Below, piece after piece: positions 8,281 through 16,841 of a stretch of 33,071 nucleotides of DNA (position 1 is the stretch's first letter; each line of letters opens with the position of its first letter). The DNA is from an uncultured Collinsella sp. (GTDB taxonomy: Bacteria > Actinomycetota > Coriobacteriia > Coriobacteriales > Coriobacteriaceae), in the NCBI GenBank assembly GCA_900754075.1, contig CAAEBN010000015.1:1-33071 (forward strand). Direction: 5' to 3'. A model generated the notes under the pieces. That model saw only the letters and a list, made by a program, of their open reading frames with translations, was not told where the DNA came from and ran no database searches. The position numbers and the translations under genes are program-made.

Positions 8281-9689
8281 GTGAGCACCCCCAACAAACC
8301 GACCGCACGCTTCGTGACACCCGTATTCTGACGCTGCGCATTTGGGGCGTCGTCGGCTGCATTGTCATCGCTGCCGTCATCTTTAACCTTATGGGCATCT
8401 TGGCGCCGGTTATCGAGTTTCTCGCTGTCGGCTCCATCATCGCCTTTGTGATGTCGCCGATAACCAACTGGCTCGAGCACCATGGCGTGAATCGCGGCAT
8501 CGGTTCGCTTGTCGCGCTTATTGTGGTCGTTGCTGTGCTCGTCGGCGTCGTTTGCATCTTGTCGCCGATTCTCTTTGGTCAGATCATGGAAGTCCTGAGC
8601 CGCCTGCCCGAGCAGCTTCGTGTTGCTGGTGGCGACCTCAACGAGATGATTTCGCATGCCAAGACGCTCAATAACACGCCGCTCAAGGAGTATCTGGACG
8701 ATAACCTTTCTTCGCTCGTTACGGTGGCGTCCAAGTATGTCTCGCAAATCGCTGCCGAGCTCGGTCGCGGTGTATTCCCGCTCATTACCAATACGGCCTC
8801 GCAGCTGTTCGTCATCTTCCTGGGCTTGGTGCTTGCCTACTGGTTGGCCTGCGACTATCCCCGTATGCACCACGAGGTCTGCACCATCATTGGCCAGGAA
8901 AAGGAGACATCGTACCGTTTTATGGTCGCGATTCTTTCGCGCTCGGTCGGCGGCTACATGCGTGGCATGGTCGTGACGTCGATCTGCGGTGGCATCCTTG
9001 CCTTTATCGGCTTTACGCTCATCGGCCATCCGTATGCGGCACTCATGGCCATCTTTACCGGCATCATGCACTTGGTCCCGGTCGTCGGTCCCTGGGTGAG
9101 TGCTGCGATTGCCACGGTACTCGGCTTTATGTTCAGCCCGATGCTGGCGTTGTGGACGCTTGTCGTGACCATGGTGGCCCAAAATGTCACCGACAACGTC
9201 ATTTCGCCTAAGGTTATGCAGGGCTCGGTGCAGGTGCATCCCGTCATGAGCCTGACGGCTCTCGTTATTGGTTCGGCACTCATGGGCCCCATTGGCATGG
9301 TCATCGCCATCCCGTTGTGTGCGGCCCTCAAGGGCATTTTCGTCTACTACTTTGAGAACGAGACCGGTCGCCAGCTCGTGGCATACGATGGCGCCGTGTT
9401 TAAGGGCACGCCGTATCGCGATGCCGAGGGCAACCCGGTCGCCGCCTATGACGCGCTTGGCGATGACACGTTCATCTATGAGTCCGAGCTCATTGGCAAC
9501 GAGACCGCGCCGGAGGCCCAGGCAATGCCCAAGCCCGAGCTCGAGAATCCCTGGATTAAGCTCTCGGGTCTTCAGCCCGACGCGACAGGCTTTTTCAAGA
9601 ATCCCTTCGCCAAGGATGACGATTCCAATACGGACGACGACACCAAAACCGGCATCGACGGCTCCATGGACGATTCGGATTCCAAATAG
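8277..9689 (+). CDS. AI-2E family (PF01594-type) membrane permease
   Basis: This 470-residue polytopic protein resembles the AI-2E family, whose members are named for autoinducer-2 export (TqsA) but include Na+/H+ antiporters and uncharacterised permeases. Hydrophobic stretches occur in the usual pattern: a pair near the N terminus, one around 75-105 and a C-terminal cluster from about 205 to 350. Conserved segments include GGILAFIGFTLIGHPYA and HLVPVVGPW. The last ~110 residues are hydrophilic and acidic, probably cytoplasmic. The ATGA overlap with the sigma gene couples their translation. Membership in a stress-sigma cassette suggests osmotic or pH duty rather than quorum sensing, but this is inference. 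Confidence 0.85.
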   Translation: MSEHPQQTDRTLRDTRILTLRIWGVVGCIVIAAVIFNLMGILAPVIEFLAVGSIIAFVMSPITNWLEHHGVNRGIGSLVALIVVVAVLVGVVCILSPILFGQIMEVLSRLPEQLRVAGGDLNEMISHAKTLNNTPLKEYLDDNLSSLVTVASKYVSQIAAELGRGVFPLITNTASQLFVIFLGLVLAYWLACDYPRMHHEVCTIIGQEKETSYRFMVAILSRSVGGYMRGMVVTSICGGILAFIGFTLIGHPYAALMAIFTGIMHLVPVVGPWVSAAIATVLGFMFSPMLALWTLVVTMVAQNVTDNVISPKVMQGSVQVHPVMSLTALVIGSALMGPIGMVIAIPLCAALKGIFVYYFENETGRQLVAYDGAVFKGTPYRDAEGNPVAAYDALGDDTFIYESELIGNETAPEAQAMPKPELENPWIKLSGLQPDATGFFKNPFAKDDDSNTDDDTKTGIDGSMDDSDSK

Positions 9690-9695
9690 GCCCTG

Positions 9696-9935
9696 TTAGC
9701 GTTTCTTGATGTTGTAGAAGACAAGAAACACGAGCAAAGCGATTGATAAGGGGCCGGCTACATAGAAATAGAGAATGTCAATTGCGCGTAGAGGGCAATA
9801 AGCCTTATCGCCGGACGTTACTGCATATAATACGTAGCCAAATGCTGGTTGGTTTGAATACCAGTGGGAGAAGGCCAAGAGCGCTAAAAGTGCTACAACC
9901 AGAAGTGCATTCAGGATAAATCGTTTGGTATTCAT
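9696..9935 (-). CDS. Small two-helix membrane protein, unknown
   Basis: I do not recognise a family. The 79-residue product has a basic N terminus (MNTKRF), one membrane helix at about 7-23, a short external loop with a single Cys, a second helix at about 52-74 and a basic end (NIKKR). On the minus strand AAGGAG stands 7 bases before its ATG, which supports real translation. It lies convergently 6 bases after the permease stop. Gene and 3' flank are clearly richer in A+T than the neighbours, suggesting recent acquisition. Confidence 0.6.
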   Translation of the reverse strand: MNTKRFILNALLVVALLALLAFSHWYSNQPAFGYVLYAVTSGDKAYCPLRAIDILYFYVAGPLSIALLVFLVFYNIKKR

Positions 9936-10030
9936 CGGTCACTCCTTCTGGAAGATTCTTATATGGTATTTTACCAAAACCATTTATTTTCAAAGGATTG
10001 CTTAGTCCTAAATAACATGCACTTTCGCTG

Positions 10031-10060
10031 GAGGGTCGCTGTTTGGCGGCCCTCTTTTTT
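10031..10060 (+). terminator. Rho-independent terminator before alaS
   Basis: GAGGGTCGC (10031-10039) and GCGGCCCTC (10046-10054) form a 9-bp stem (one G-U) with a 6-base loop and six T (10055-10060). The nearest upstream plus-strand gene is the permease ending 341 bases earlier, on the far side of the opposite-strand small gene. Confidence 0.85.
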
Positions 10061-10086
10061 GCACAGGCGCGGTGGGATGGTAATAT
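10058..10086 (+). promoter_or_regulatory. Candidate alaS promoter
   Basis: TTTGCA (10058-10063) and TAATAT (10081-10086) are 17 bases apart. A TG at 10078-10079 gives an extended -10. It would start transcription about 40 bases before the alaS ATG. I looked for a T-box leader and found none. Confidence 0.4.
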
Positions 10087-10132
10087 CGTTACGTTTGAAC
10101 TGTTTCGATGTGAAACCGAGGAGATTCCCTCT

Positions 10133-12790
10133 ATGAGTGCTGACTACCCGTCAATGACTACGGCCGAGATTCGCTCCAAGTTCCTCAACTTCTTTGAGGA
10201 GCGCGGTCTTAAGCTCTATCCTTCTTCGTCCCTCGTTCCCGACGATCCTTCGCTGCTGCTTGCCAACGCCGGCATGAACCAGTTTAAGGAGTACTACCAG
10301 GGCAAGAAGACCATGAAGGAGATCGGCGCGATCTCCTGCCAGAAGTGCGTCCGCACCAACGACATCGACTGCATCGGCGAGGACGGCCGTCACCTGTCCT
10401 TCTTCGAGATGCTCGGCGACTTCTCCTTTGGCGGCGTCTCCAAGCAGCAGGCCTGCGCTTGGGCCTTTGAGCTCATCACCAAGGAGTTCAAGCTGCCGCT
10501 CGACCGCCTGTACTTCACCGTCTTTACCGAGGACGACGAGACCCATGACGTGTGGCGCTCCCTGGGCGTTGCCGAGGACCACATCTCGCGTCTGGGCGAG
10601 GACGACAACTTCTGGGCCGCTGGCCCCACCGGCCCCTGCGGTCCGTGCTCCGAGATCTACTTTGACATGGGCGAGGAGGTCGGTTGCGGTAGCCCCGACT
10701 GCAAGCCCGGCTGCGACTGCGACCGCTTCCTTGAGTTCTGGAACCTCGTGTTTACCCAGTACGACCGCCAGGAGGACGGCTCCATGCCGGAGCTGCCGCA
10801 CCGCAACCTCGATACGGGCATGGGTCTGGAGCGCATGGCCGCTATCATGCAGCACAAGACCGCTAACTACGACGGCGATCTGATGCAGCACCTCATCAAG
10901 CTCGGCGAGGAAATCAGCGGCAAGACCTATGACGCCGACGATTACTCCGGCGCCAGCCGCTCCCTGCGCATCATCGCCGACCACTCCCGTGCCGTCGACT
11001 TTATGATCTCGGACGGCATCCTGCCTGGTAACGAGGGTCGCGAGTACGTCCTTCGCCGCCTGCTCCGTCGCGCCGTGTTCCACGGTCGCCTTCTGGGCAT
11101 CGAGGGCGCCTTCCTGACCAAGTTTATCGATGAGGTCAACGCCCAGATGGGCGAGGCCTATCCCGAGCTGCTCAAGAACGTCGCGCTCGTTAAGGGCATC
11201 GTCGCCTCCGAGGAGGAGCGCTTCTCCACGACACTCGACAACGGCCGCGTTTACCTGGACGAGGCCCTGGCCGCTCTCGCCGACGGCGCTGTCCTTCCGG
11301 GCGACGTCGCCTTTAAGCTGCACGACACCTTTGGTTTCCCCATTGATCTGACTGTCGAGATCGCCGGTACCGCCGGTCACGACGTTGATATGGATGGCTT
11401 TACCGCCTGCATGGAGGACCAGAAGGCCCGCGCCCGCGCCAATGCTAAGGGCGACGCCTGGGGCAGCTTCAACGACGTGTGGGTCGAGCTTTCCGACAAG
11501 GTTGCCGCGACCGAGTTCGACGGCTACGACAACGACGTCATCGAGGACGCCAAGGTTGTCGCCATCGTGCGCAACGGCGAGTCCGTCGAGTCCGCTGCCG
11601 CCGGCGAGGACGTTGAGGTTGTGCTCGACCGCACCCCGTTCTACGCCGAGATGGGTGGCCAGCAGGGCGACGCTGGTGAGCTTTCCGCCGAGGGCGTTGC
11701 GCTGACTGTTGCCGACACCAAGAACCACAATGGCCTGTATGCTCACGTCGCCCACGTTGCCGAGGGCACGCTGACCGTCGGCGCTACCGTGACTGCCGCG
11801 CTCGACGCCGAGCGCCGTGGCTTCCTGCGCCGCAACCACACCGCCACCCACCTGCTCGACGCCGCCCTTAAGCAGGTCCTGGGCGAGCATGTCTCCCAGG
11901 CCGGCTCGCTGGTGACGCCCGAGCACCTGCGCTTTGACTTCACGCACTTCGAGGCCCTGTCTTCCGAGCAGCTCAAGGCTGTCGAGGACCTGGTCAACCA
12001 GCAGATCTTCGCTTCCAAGCCGGTCGTGACCCGCGTCATGGGCATCGACGAGGCCAAGGCCGCCGGTGCTGTCGCCCTCTTTGGCGAGAAGTACGGCGAC
12101 GTCGTCCGCGTCGTCTCCGTGGGCGCCGAGGACCAGCCGTTCTCCCGCGAGCTCTGCGGTGGTACGCATGCCGCCAACACCGCCGAGATCGGTCTGTTCA
12201 AGATCATCTCCGAGTCCTCCACGGGCTCGAATGTCCGCCGTATCGAGGCCGTGACCTCCAAGGGCGCTCTCGATTACATGGCCGACCGCCTGGCGCTCGT
12301 TGACGCCGCCGCCGCTGCGCTCAAGTGCCGCGTCGACGAGGTTCCCGCCCGCGTGGAGAACCTGCAGGCCGAGCTGCGCGAGACGTCCAATAAGCTCAAG
12401 AAGGCGCTCACCGGTGGCTCCTCCGATGCGATCTCCAGCGCCATCGACGGCGCTGTCGAGCTGAATGGCTACAAGCTCGTTGTCGCTGAGCTTCAGGGTC
12501 TCGAGGCCGCAGACCTGCGCAACGTTTGGGATACCGTGCACCAGAAGGTCGCCGGCCCCGTCGCCTGCGTTGTTGCCAGCGTGACCGAGAAGGGCACCCC
12601 GGCCCTGCTCGCCGCCGGCTCCGATGACGCCGTGAAGGCCGGTTTCCACGCCGGCAACGTGATCAAGCAGATTGCGGGCTTGGTCGACGGTCGCGGTGGC
12701 GGTCGTCCCAACATGGCCCAGGCCGGTGGCAAGAACGCCGCCGGTATCGCCGATGCCCTCGCGGCCGCCAAGACCGCGCTCGGCGCCTAA
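10133..12790 (+). CDS. alaS: Alanyl-tRNA synthetase
   Basis: AlaRS charges tRNA-Ala with alanine and edits mischarged Ser/Gly. The 885-residue length is standard. The class II catalytic core begins at about residue 8, with the NAGMNQFK segment (motif-1/2 area). The editing domain carries the zinc-type motif His569/His573 (HTATH) and Cys675/His679 (CGGTH). The C-terminal DHHA1-type domain ends in GGGRPNMAQAGG. GAGGAG (10118-10123) is 9 bases before the ATG at 10133; a later in-frame ATG at 10154 lacks a ribosome binding site. Third-position C/G bias is the strongest in this part of the window, fitting high expression. ruvX follows after 17 bases. Confidence 0.98.
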   Translation: MSADYPSMTTAEIRSKFLNFFEERGLKLYPSSSLVPDDPSLLLANAGMNQFKEYYQGKKTMKEIGAISCQKCVRTNDIDCIGEDGRHLSFFEMLGDFSFGGVSKQQACAWAFELITKEFKLPLDRLYFTVFTEDDETHDVWRSLGVAEDHISRLGEDDNFWAAGPTGPCGPCSEIYFDMGEEVGCGSPDCKPGCDCDRFLEFWNLVFTQYDRQEDGSMPELPHRNLDTGMGLERMAAIMQHKTANYDGDLMQHLIKLGEEISGKTYDADDYSGASRSLRIIADHSRAVDFMISDGILPGNEGREYVLRRLLRRAVFHGRLLGIEGAFLTKFIDEVNAQMGEAYPELLKNVALVKGIVASEEERFSTTLDNGRVYLDEALAALADGAVLPGDVAFKLHDTFGFPIDLTVEIAGTAGHDVDMDGFTACMEDQKARARANAKGDAWGSFNDVWVELSDKVAATEFDGYDNDVIEDAKVVAIVRNGESVESAAAGEDVEVVLDRTPFYAEMGGQQGDAGELSAEGVALTVADTKNHNGLYAHVAHVAEGTLTVGATVTAALDAERRGFLRRNHTATHLLDAALKQVLGEHVSQAGSLVTPEHLRFDFTHFEALSSEQLKAVEDLVNQQIFASKPVVTRVMGIDEAKAAGAVALFGEKYGDVVRVVSVGAEDQPFSRELCGGTHAANTAEIGLFKIISESSTGSNVRRIEAVTSKGALDYMADRLALVDAAAAALKCRVDEVPARVENLQAELRETSNKLKKALTGGSSDAISSAIDGAVELNGYKLVVAELQGLEAADLRNVWDTVHQKVAGPVACVVASVTEKGTPALLAAGSDDAVKAGFHAGNVIKQIAGLVDGRGGGRPNMAQAGGKNAAGIADALAAAKTALGA

Positions 12791-12807
12791 GAACCTAAGT
12801 AGTCGCT

Positions 12808-13236
12808 GTGGTCGCGCTCGCACTGGACATAGGGGAGACCAGGATTGGCATTGCCGTCTCGAGCCGTGATGGCAAGATGGCGATGCCTGTCAAGGTGCTT
12901 CCGGCTGCCGAGGTCACTGGCATGGCAAAGACGTTTCGCTACCTGGTCGAGGACTATGAGCCCGATATCCTGGTAAGCGGACGTCCCTTGACCATGGCCG
13001 GTGAGCCCGGCCCCCAGGCCGAGCGCGTCGCCGCCGTGGCCCAAAAGATTGCCGACGAGCTCGAACTTCCGCTGGAGTTTGAGGACGAGCGCCTGTCCTC
13101 GCAGGAGGCCAAGCGAATCCTGCGAGAGCAGGGGCTCAACGAAAAGCAGATGAGGGGCAAGATTGACATGATCGCCGCCAGCCTGTTCTTGCAGACATGG
13201 CTCGATCGAAAAAACGAGGAGGTTCAGCATGCCTAG
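12808..13236 (+). CDS. ruvX: Putative pre-16S rRNA nuclease / Holliday-junction resolvase-like (RuvX/YqgF)
   Basis: RuvX/YqgF is an RNase H-fold nuclease implicated in maturing the 16S rRNA 5' end. The 142-residue product shows the family pattern: Asp7 in LALDIGETRIGIAVS, SGRPLTMAGEPGPQ, FEDERLSSQEA with the central acidic residues, and the terminal KIDMIAASLFLQ with the last catalytic Asp. The start is GTG at 12808, because the catalytic strand must begin immediately afterwards. The ribosome binding site is weak. It lies 17 bases after alaS and overlaps mltG by 8 bases; the alaS-ruvX-mltG order is common in Gram-positive bacteria. Confidence 0.94.
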   Translation: MVALALDIGETRIGIAVSSRDGKMAMPVKVLPAAEVTGMAKTFRYLVEDYEPDILVSGRPLTMAGEPGPQAERVAAVAQKIADELELPLEFEDERLSSQEAKRILREQGLNEKQMRGKIDMIAASLFLQTWLDRKNEEVQHA

Positions 13237-14584
13237 CGCTTCTGATCCGCGCCAGCAGAATCGTACACGGCAGCCCGTGCCGCGCCCTGCTCAGCCTGGC
13301 CAGCGCCCGGCGCAGCCGACGCAGCGTTCGGCTCAGCCTACTCAGCGTGTTGCTCAACAGTCCGCCGCTCGTCCCGCGCAACCCGCTGGCGGCGCTCGTT
13401 TTAAGCAGCAGGCTCCTGCCCAGCGCACACAGGGCCAGGCCCGGCAATCACGCCCCCACACACATCATGCTCATGGCTCGCACGGCGTTGCTCCGGCCAC
13501 GCGCTCGAGCTATAACACGCACGCCCGCCGTGGTGCCCAAAAGAAAAGCTCCCCGGTGCCTATGATTATCGGTGGCGTCGTCGCCGTGCTTGCGCTTGTC
13601 GCGATCGTTTTCTTTGTCGTACCAGCCGTCAAGGGCTTCTTTGGCGGCGAGGATGCGAAAGTCGTTGCCGGCCAGCAAGTTACCATCACGATTCCCGATG
13701 GTGCCTCGGGTGACACCATCGCCTCGATTCTCTCCGAGAACCATATCGTCGAAAATCCCAAGGATTATTACGCGGCTGTCAAAAAGCTCAACGCCGATAT
13801 GTCGCTCAAGCCGGGTAAGTATTCGTTTACCACGCTCATGGACGCGACCAAGGTCGTTCAGCAGCTCATGGAAGGCCCCAATGCAGGCTCCGATGCGCTC
13901 ACGATTCCTGAGGGCCTGACGGTCGATCAGGTCGCCGACCGCGTGGCCAAGGCGTACGACAGCATTTCTAAGGAAGACTTCCTTAACCAGGCTAAGGCGA
14001 GCAATTATGTGAATGATTACGCTTTCCTTAAAGACGCCGCGAACGATTCGCTCGAGGGATTCCTGTTCCCCAAGACTTATTCGCTTGGCAAGGATCCGAG
14101 CGCCGATGACGTGATTCGCGCTATGCTCGACCAGTTCAACACCGAGTATAAATCGCTCGATTTCGCTAGCTGCGAGGCCAAGATCAAGGAGCGCTATGGC
14201 GTGGAGATGTCCGATTACGACATCGTTAACCTTGCCTCGATCGTCGAGCGCGAGGGCCTCAACGCCGATCAGCGCGCGCATGTGGCATCGGTTTTCTATA
14301 ACCGTTTGGCGGGCAAGCTCGATGGCCTGCGTTACCTCAATAGCGATGCGACCATGATGTATGTCACCGGCGGCGAGGTTACCGCCGACGACCTGCAGAG
14401 CGATAGCCCGTATAACACCTATAAGCACGAGGGCCTGCCGCCCACGCCCATCTGCTCTCCGTCGCTCGATGCGCTCAAGGCTACCCTTGAGCCGACCGAC
14501 TCCGATGACCTGTATTTCTACATTACGCAGGACGAGGAGTATTTCTCGAAGACCTACGAAGAGCACCAACAGTCTTGGAATTGA
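13229..14584 (+). CDS. mltG: Endolytic murein transglycosylase MltG (YceG)
   Basis: MltG cleaves nascent glycan strands at the membrane and sets strand length. The 451-residue product has a cytoplasmic low-complexity N terminus rich in Gln, Pro, Arg and Ala (about 1-105, with PAQP/TQR repeats). One membrane helix (110-133) and an extracellular YceG domain follow. EGFLFPKTY (276-284) is the family signature, and LASIVERE contains the expected catalytic Glu340. The disordered cytoplasmic tail is much longer than in E. coli. GAGGAGG 6 bases upstream supports the ATG at 13229, inside the end of ruvX. Confidence 0.95.
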   Translation: MPSASDPRQQNRTRQPVPRPAQPGQRPAQPTQRSAQPTQRVAQQSAARPAQPAGGARFKQQAPAQRTQGQARQSRPHTHHAHGSHGVAPATRSSYNTHARRGAQKKSSPVPMIIGGVVAVLALVAIVFFVVPAVKGFFGGEDAKVVAGQQVTITIPDGASGDTIASILSENHIVENPKDYYAAVKKLNADMSLKPGKYSFTTLMDATKVVQQLMEGPNAGSDALTIPEGLTVDQVADRVAKAYDSISKEDFLNQAKASNYVNDYAFLKDAANDSLEGFLFPKTYSLGKDPSADDVIRAMLDQFNTEYKSLDFASCEAKIKERYGVEMSDYDIVNLASIVEREGLNADQRAHVASVFYNRLAGKLDGLRYLNSDATMMYVTGGEVTADDLQSDSPYNTYKHEGLPPTPICSPSLDALKATLEPTDSDDLYFYITQDEEYFSKTYEEHQQSWN

Positions 14585-14586
14585 TC

Positions 14587-15084
14587 ATGAGGATTTTTAG
14601 CCCCAAACGATATGTTGCCTCGGTCGATCGCATCGACCTCGATACCCTCTGGGCCGACGGCAAGCGCGCCATTCTGCTCGACCGCGACAACACCCTGGTG
14701 CCGCGTGATACCGAGCAGGTACCCGCTGTGGTTTCCGCTTGGCTCGAAGCCGCCCATGCTAAGGGCTTTAAGCTGTGCATGGTGTCCAACAACTGGCATC
14801 GCGACCAGGTCATGGCATCGGCGCGCGAGCTGGGGCTCGAGGCCATCAGCCACGCTATGAAGCCCGCCCCGTTTGCCCTGAAGGCGGGTCTTAAGCGTCT
14901 GGGCGCCACGGCCGACGAGGCCGTGCTGATCGGCGATCAGCTGTACACGGACGTATGGAGCGGTAACTTTGCCGGTGTTGACACTATTCTGGTCAAGCCG
15001 CAGGCAACCCAGGACCTGTGGTACACGCAGATCTTCCGTATCTTTGAGCGCCGGGCCCTGCGCGATCTTCCCTGCGAGGAATAG
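14587..15084 (+). CDS. YqeG-type HAD phosphatase
   Basis: This 165-residue HAD-superfamily protein resembles Bacillus YqeG and the PGP-phosphatase family. Motif I is DRDNT (32-36), with nucleophile Asp32 and acid/base Asp34. The motif II Ser/Asn lies in CMVSNNWH, a Lys occurs in AMKPAP (motif III) and IGDQLYTD is motif IV. The ATG at 14587 is two bases after the mltG stop. In Bacillus yqeG sits beside aroE and yqeH; here it precedes aroK, so linkage to shikimate genes is retained. Substrate is unknown. Confidence 0.85.
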   Translation: MRIFSPKRYVASVDRIDLDTLWADGKRAILLDRDNTLVPRDTEQVPAVVSAWLEAAHAKGFKLCMVSNNWHRDQVMASARELGLEAISHAMKPAPFALKAGLKRLGATADEAVLIGDQLYTDVWSGNFAGVDTILVKPQATQDLWYTQIFRIFERRALRDLPCEE

Positions 15085-15092
15085 GTTTCGCC

Positions 15093-15626
15093 ATGTCTCA
15101 GCACATCAAACACGGCTGCGACCATATCTTCTTTATCGGCTTTTTGGGCGCGGGCAAGTCGACGCTTGCGCGCAATGTAGGCACTATGTTCAAGCGGCGA
15201 TTCATCGATACCGATCGTTTGGTTGTGCGTCGATGCGGCAAGTCGGTGACCGAGATATTTGCGACCGAGGGCGAGGATCGTTTTCGCGAGCTCGAGACCT
15301 CGGCACTCCGTTCTCTTCAAAGCGAGCGCAGCCTGCTGGTATCGTGCGGGGGTGGCATCGTCGAGACGCCGGTGAACATTGAACTGATGCACGAGATGGG
15401 TACATGCGTGTACCTCGAAGGCGACTTTGAGGACTCGCTACGCCAGATTCGCCGCTCCGATACCCGACCCGATTTCCGCTCGCCCGAGCATGCTGCGCGC
15501 CTGTTTGAGCATCGCCGTCCGCTGTATCGCCAGGCCGCCGATATTACCCTTGATATTCGCAACAAGTCCTTCGAGGACGTTTCCTACCTTTGTGCCGAGA
15601 AGCTTTTGGAGCGTGGACTGCTATGA
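15093..15626 (+). CDS. aroK: Shikimate kinase
   Basis: Shikimate kinase phosphorylates shikimate with ATP in aromatic amino-acid synthesis. The 177-residue protein retains the functional sites: P-loop GFLGAGKST (16-24), Asp39 and Asp41 in FIDTDR, Arg65 in DRFRELE, GGG (86-88), the lid Arg125 (TRPDF) and RRPLY (141-145). The ATG at 15093 is preceded by AGGAATAGG. The 3' end overlaps the AroB-like start by 4 bases (ATGA). Although the partner gene is degenerate, I see no lost catalytic residue here. Confidence 0.88.
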   Translation: MSQHIKHGCDHIFFIGFLGAGKSTLARNVGTMFKRRFIDTDRLVVRRCGKSVTEIFATEGEDRFRELETSALRSLQSERSLLVSCGGGIVETPVNIELMHEMGTCVYLEGDFEDSLRQIRRSDTRPDFRSPEHAARLFEHRRPLYRQAADITLDIRNKSFEDVSYLCAEKLLERGLL

Positions 15627-16732
15627 TTCGCCGTCAACTTATCAATTTCCAAAACCGCAGTGTCGATGTCCGCGTCGGATTGGGCGCGTTCGAGGAGCTG
15701 TCGCGCATGTTTGCCTCGGCTGTGGGCAAGCCTAAGCGCGCGATGGTGGTTTGGAACGACGCCACATCCGAGCGTTTTGGCGAGGTCGTCGAGCATGCGC
15801 TGGTCGACGCCGGTTTTGCCGTGTCGCTGCTCGTCCTCGGGGTTTCTCCTGCCGGCGCTACGCTGGCCGATGCCGATACTGTCTTTGGCGCCCTGTCGGC
15901 TAACGGCATTACCTGTGACGATCTCGTTGTCGCTGTCGGCGACGCGGCGACCTGCTCGGTCGTTTGCTGGTGTGCCAATCAGTGGTGCGGTCGCACCGAG
16001 TGCGCCTTGGTGCCGACGACGTTCGACGCCATGCTCACGGTCGCGACGACCATGAAGCCGCTCGTCGCCTCGTCGGCAAATGCGCTTCCCGCTATCGCGC
16101 TCCGTCCCGAGCCGGGCTTGGTCGTGTGTGACCTCGACCTTGTTCGCGAGGCGGACCCAGAGGACCTCAAGCTCGGCTATGCGGTACTTGTTGGCACCAT
16201 GCTTTCGAGCAGCAAGTCCCGCTGGAATCAGTTTACTGAGACCGTCCCCGAGATTCTTGCGGGCGAGGAGGTCGCGCTCGTCAATGCCATTCAGTGGTCT
16301 CAGACTGCCCGCAAGGACGTACTGATGGCCACGAACCCGAGCGCTCGCCATGCGCTCGATTTTGGCAAGACGGGGGAGCGTACCCTGCGCGCCTGCTTAG
16401 GCGATGCCGCTTCGCAGGTCCCTGCCTACCAGCTGTTGTCCGAGGGCATGCGCTTTGAGGCGCGCCTAGCACATGATGCCTGCGACTTTGATATCGATTA
16501 CGTCTTTGAGGTCGATGACTGCCTGGAGGACTTTGGCATTGAGGAGCTTGCCTTCGATCTGGAGCCTGCCGCATATATTGAGGAGTTCCGCAGGCAGCAG
16601 TTTGTTCGCTCGAACCGCAGCATGTTGCCGCTGCCCGCGGCGCTCGGCGCCATTCGTCTAACGGGCGTTGAGGACGAGGTCCTTGAGCGTCATGCACACG
16701 CCTACTTGGCTTCTCGCAAAGAACTTCTCTAA
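15623..16732 (+). CDS. Dehydroquinate synthase (AroB)-like protein lacking catalytic motifs
   Basis: The overall order of the 369 residues matches AroB: an N-terminal Rossmann-like half, a VPTT strand (130-133) and a helical C-terminal half. The signatures are gone. The NAD-binding GGGVxGD is VAVGDAATCS (103-112). SVGGKTG is replaced after the VPTT strand (TVATTMKP, 139-146). The zinc Glu of GLAEVIKYG falls at Val188, LNFGHTFGHA is LDFGKTGERT (245-254) and LHGEA is LSEGM (272-276). All three metal ligands are therefore absent by eye alignment. The frame is intact and coupled to aroK by ATGA, so it is not an obvious pseudogene. Alternatives are a non-catalytic AroB descendant or a new activity on this fold. 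The ATG at 15623 is preferred over an upstream start at 15590. Confidence 0.75.
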   Translation: MIRRQLINFQNRSVDVRVGLGAFEELSRMFASAVGKPKRAMVVWNDATSERFGEVVEHALVDAGFAVSLLVLGVSPAGATLADADTVFGALSANGITCDDLVVAVGDAATCSVVCWCANQWCGRTECALVPTTFDAMLTVATTMKPLVASSANALPAIALRPEPGLVVCDLDLVREADPEDLKLGYAVLVGTMLSSSKSRWNQFTETVPEILAGEEVALVNAIQWSQTARKDVLMATNPSARHALDFGKTGERTLRACLGDAASQVPAYQLLSEGMRFEARLAHDACDFDIDYVFEVDDCLEDFGIEELAFDLEPAAYIEEFRRQQFVRSNRSMLPLPAALGAIRLTGVEDEVLERHAHAYLASRKELL

Positions 16733-16738
16733 GTTTTA

Positions 16739-16764
16739 TTGACATCCATCGTCTTTCGTATCAT
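16739..16764 (+). promoter_or_regulatory. Possible promoter upstream of the Xaa-Pro peptidase
   Basis: A perfect TTGACA (16739-16744) starts 7 bases after the AroB-like stop. The best -10, TATCAT (16759-16764), is only 14 bases away; CATGTT gives the normal 17. Either would produce a leader containing the hairpin at 16770-16832. Confidence 0.4.
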
Positions 16765-16769
16765 GTTGA

Positions 16770-16841
16770 GGGGCGGGTTTCCAATCGGTTGCGGATCGCA
16801 TGCGATTCCGTCGTTCGGTTGAGGCCCGTCCCGCACTTTTT
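16770..16841 (+). terminator. Long hairpin with T run in the peptidase leader
   Basis: GGGGCGGG (16770-16777) pairs with CCCGTCCC (16825-16832, one G-U). The loop holds a second stem around the palindrome ATCGCATGCGAT, and TTTTT follows. It may terminate the alaS-aroB operon, or act as an attenuator if transcription starts at 16739-16764. Confidence 0.5.

Noticed and set aside
9701..9729. GTTTCTTG/CAAGAAAC inverted repeat as a terminator for the convergent pair
   Set aside because: It lies inside the small gene's coding end and no T run follows on either strand.
10061..10132. T-box leader for alaS
   Set aside because: No AGGGTGGNACCGCG core, specifier stem or downstream terminator pair; the hairpin is upstream of the candidate promoter.
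10151..12823. Very long open frame opposite alaS
   Set aside because: It mirrors the strongly C/G-ending codons of alaS, has no family motif and lies wholly inside an essential gene.
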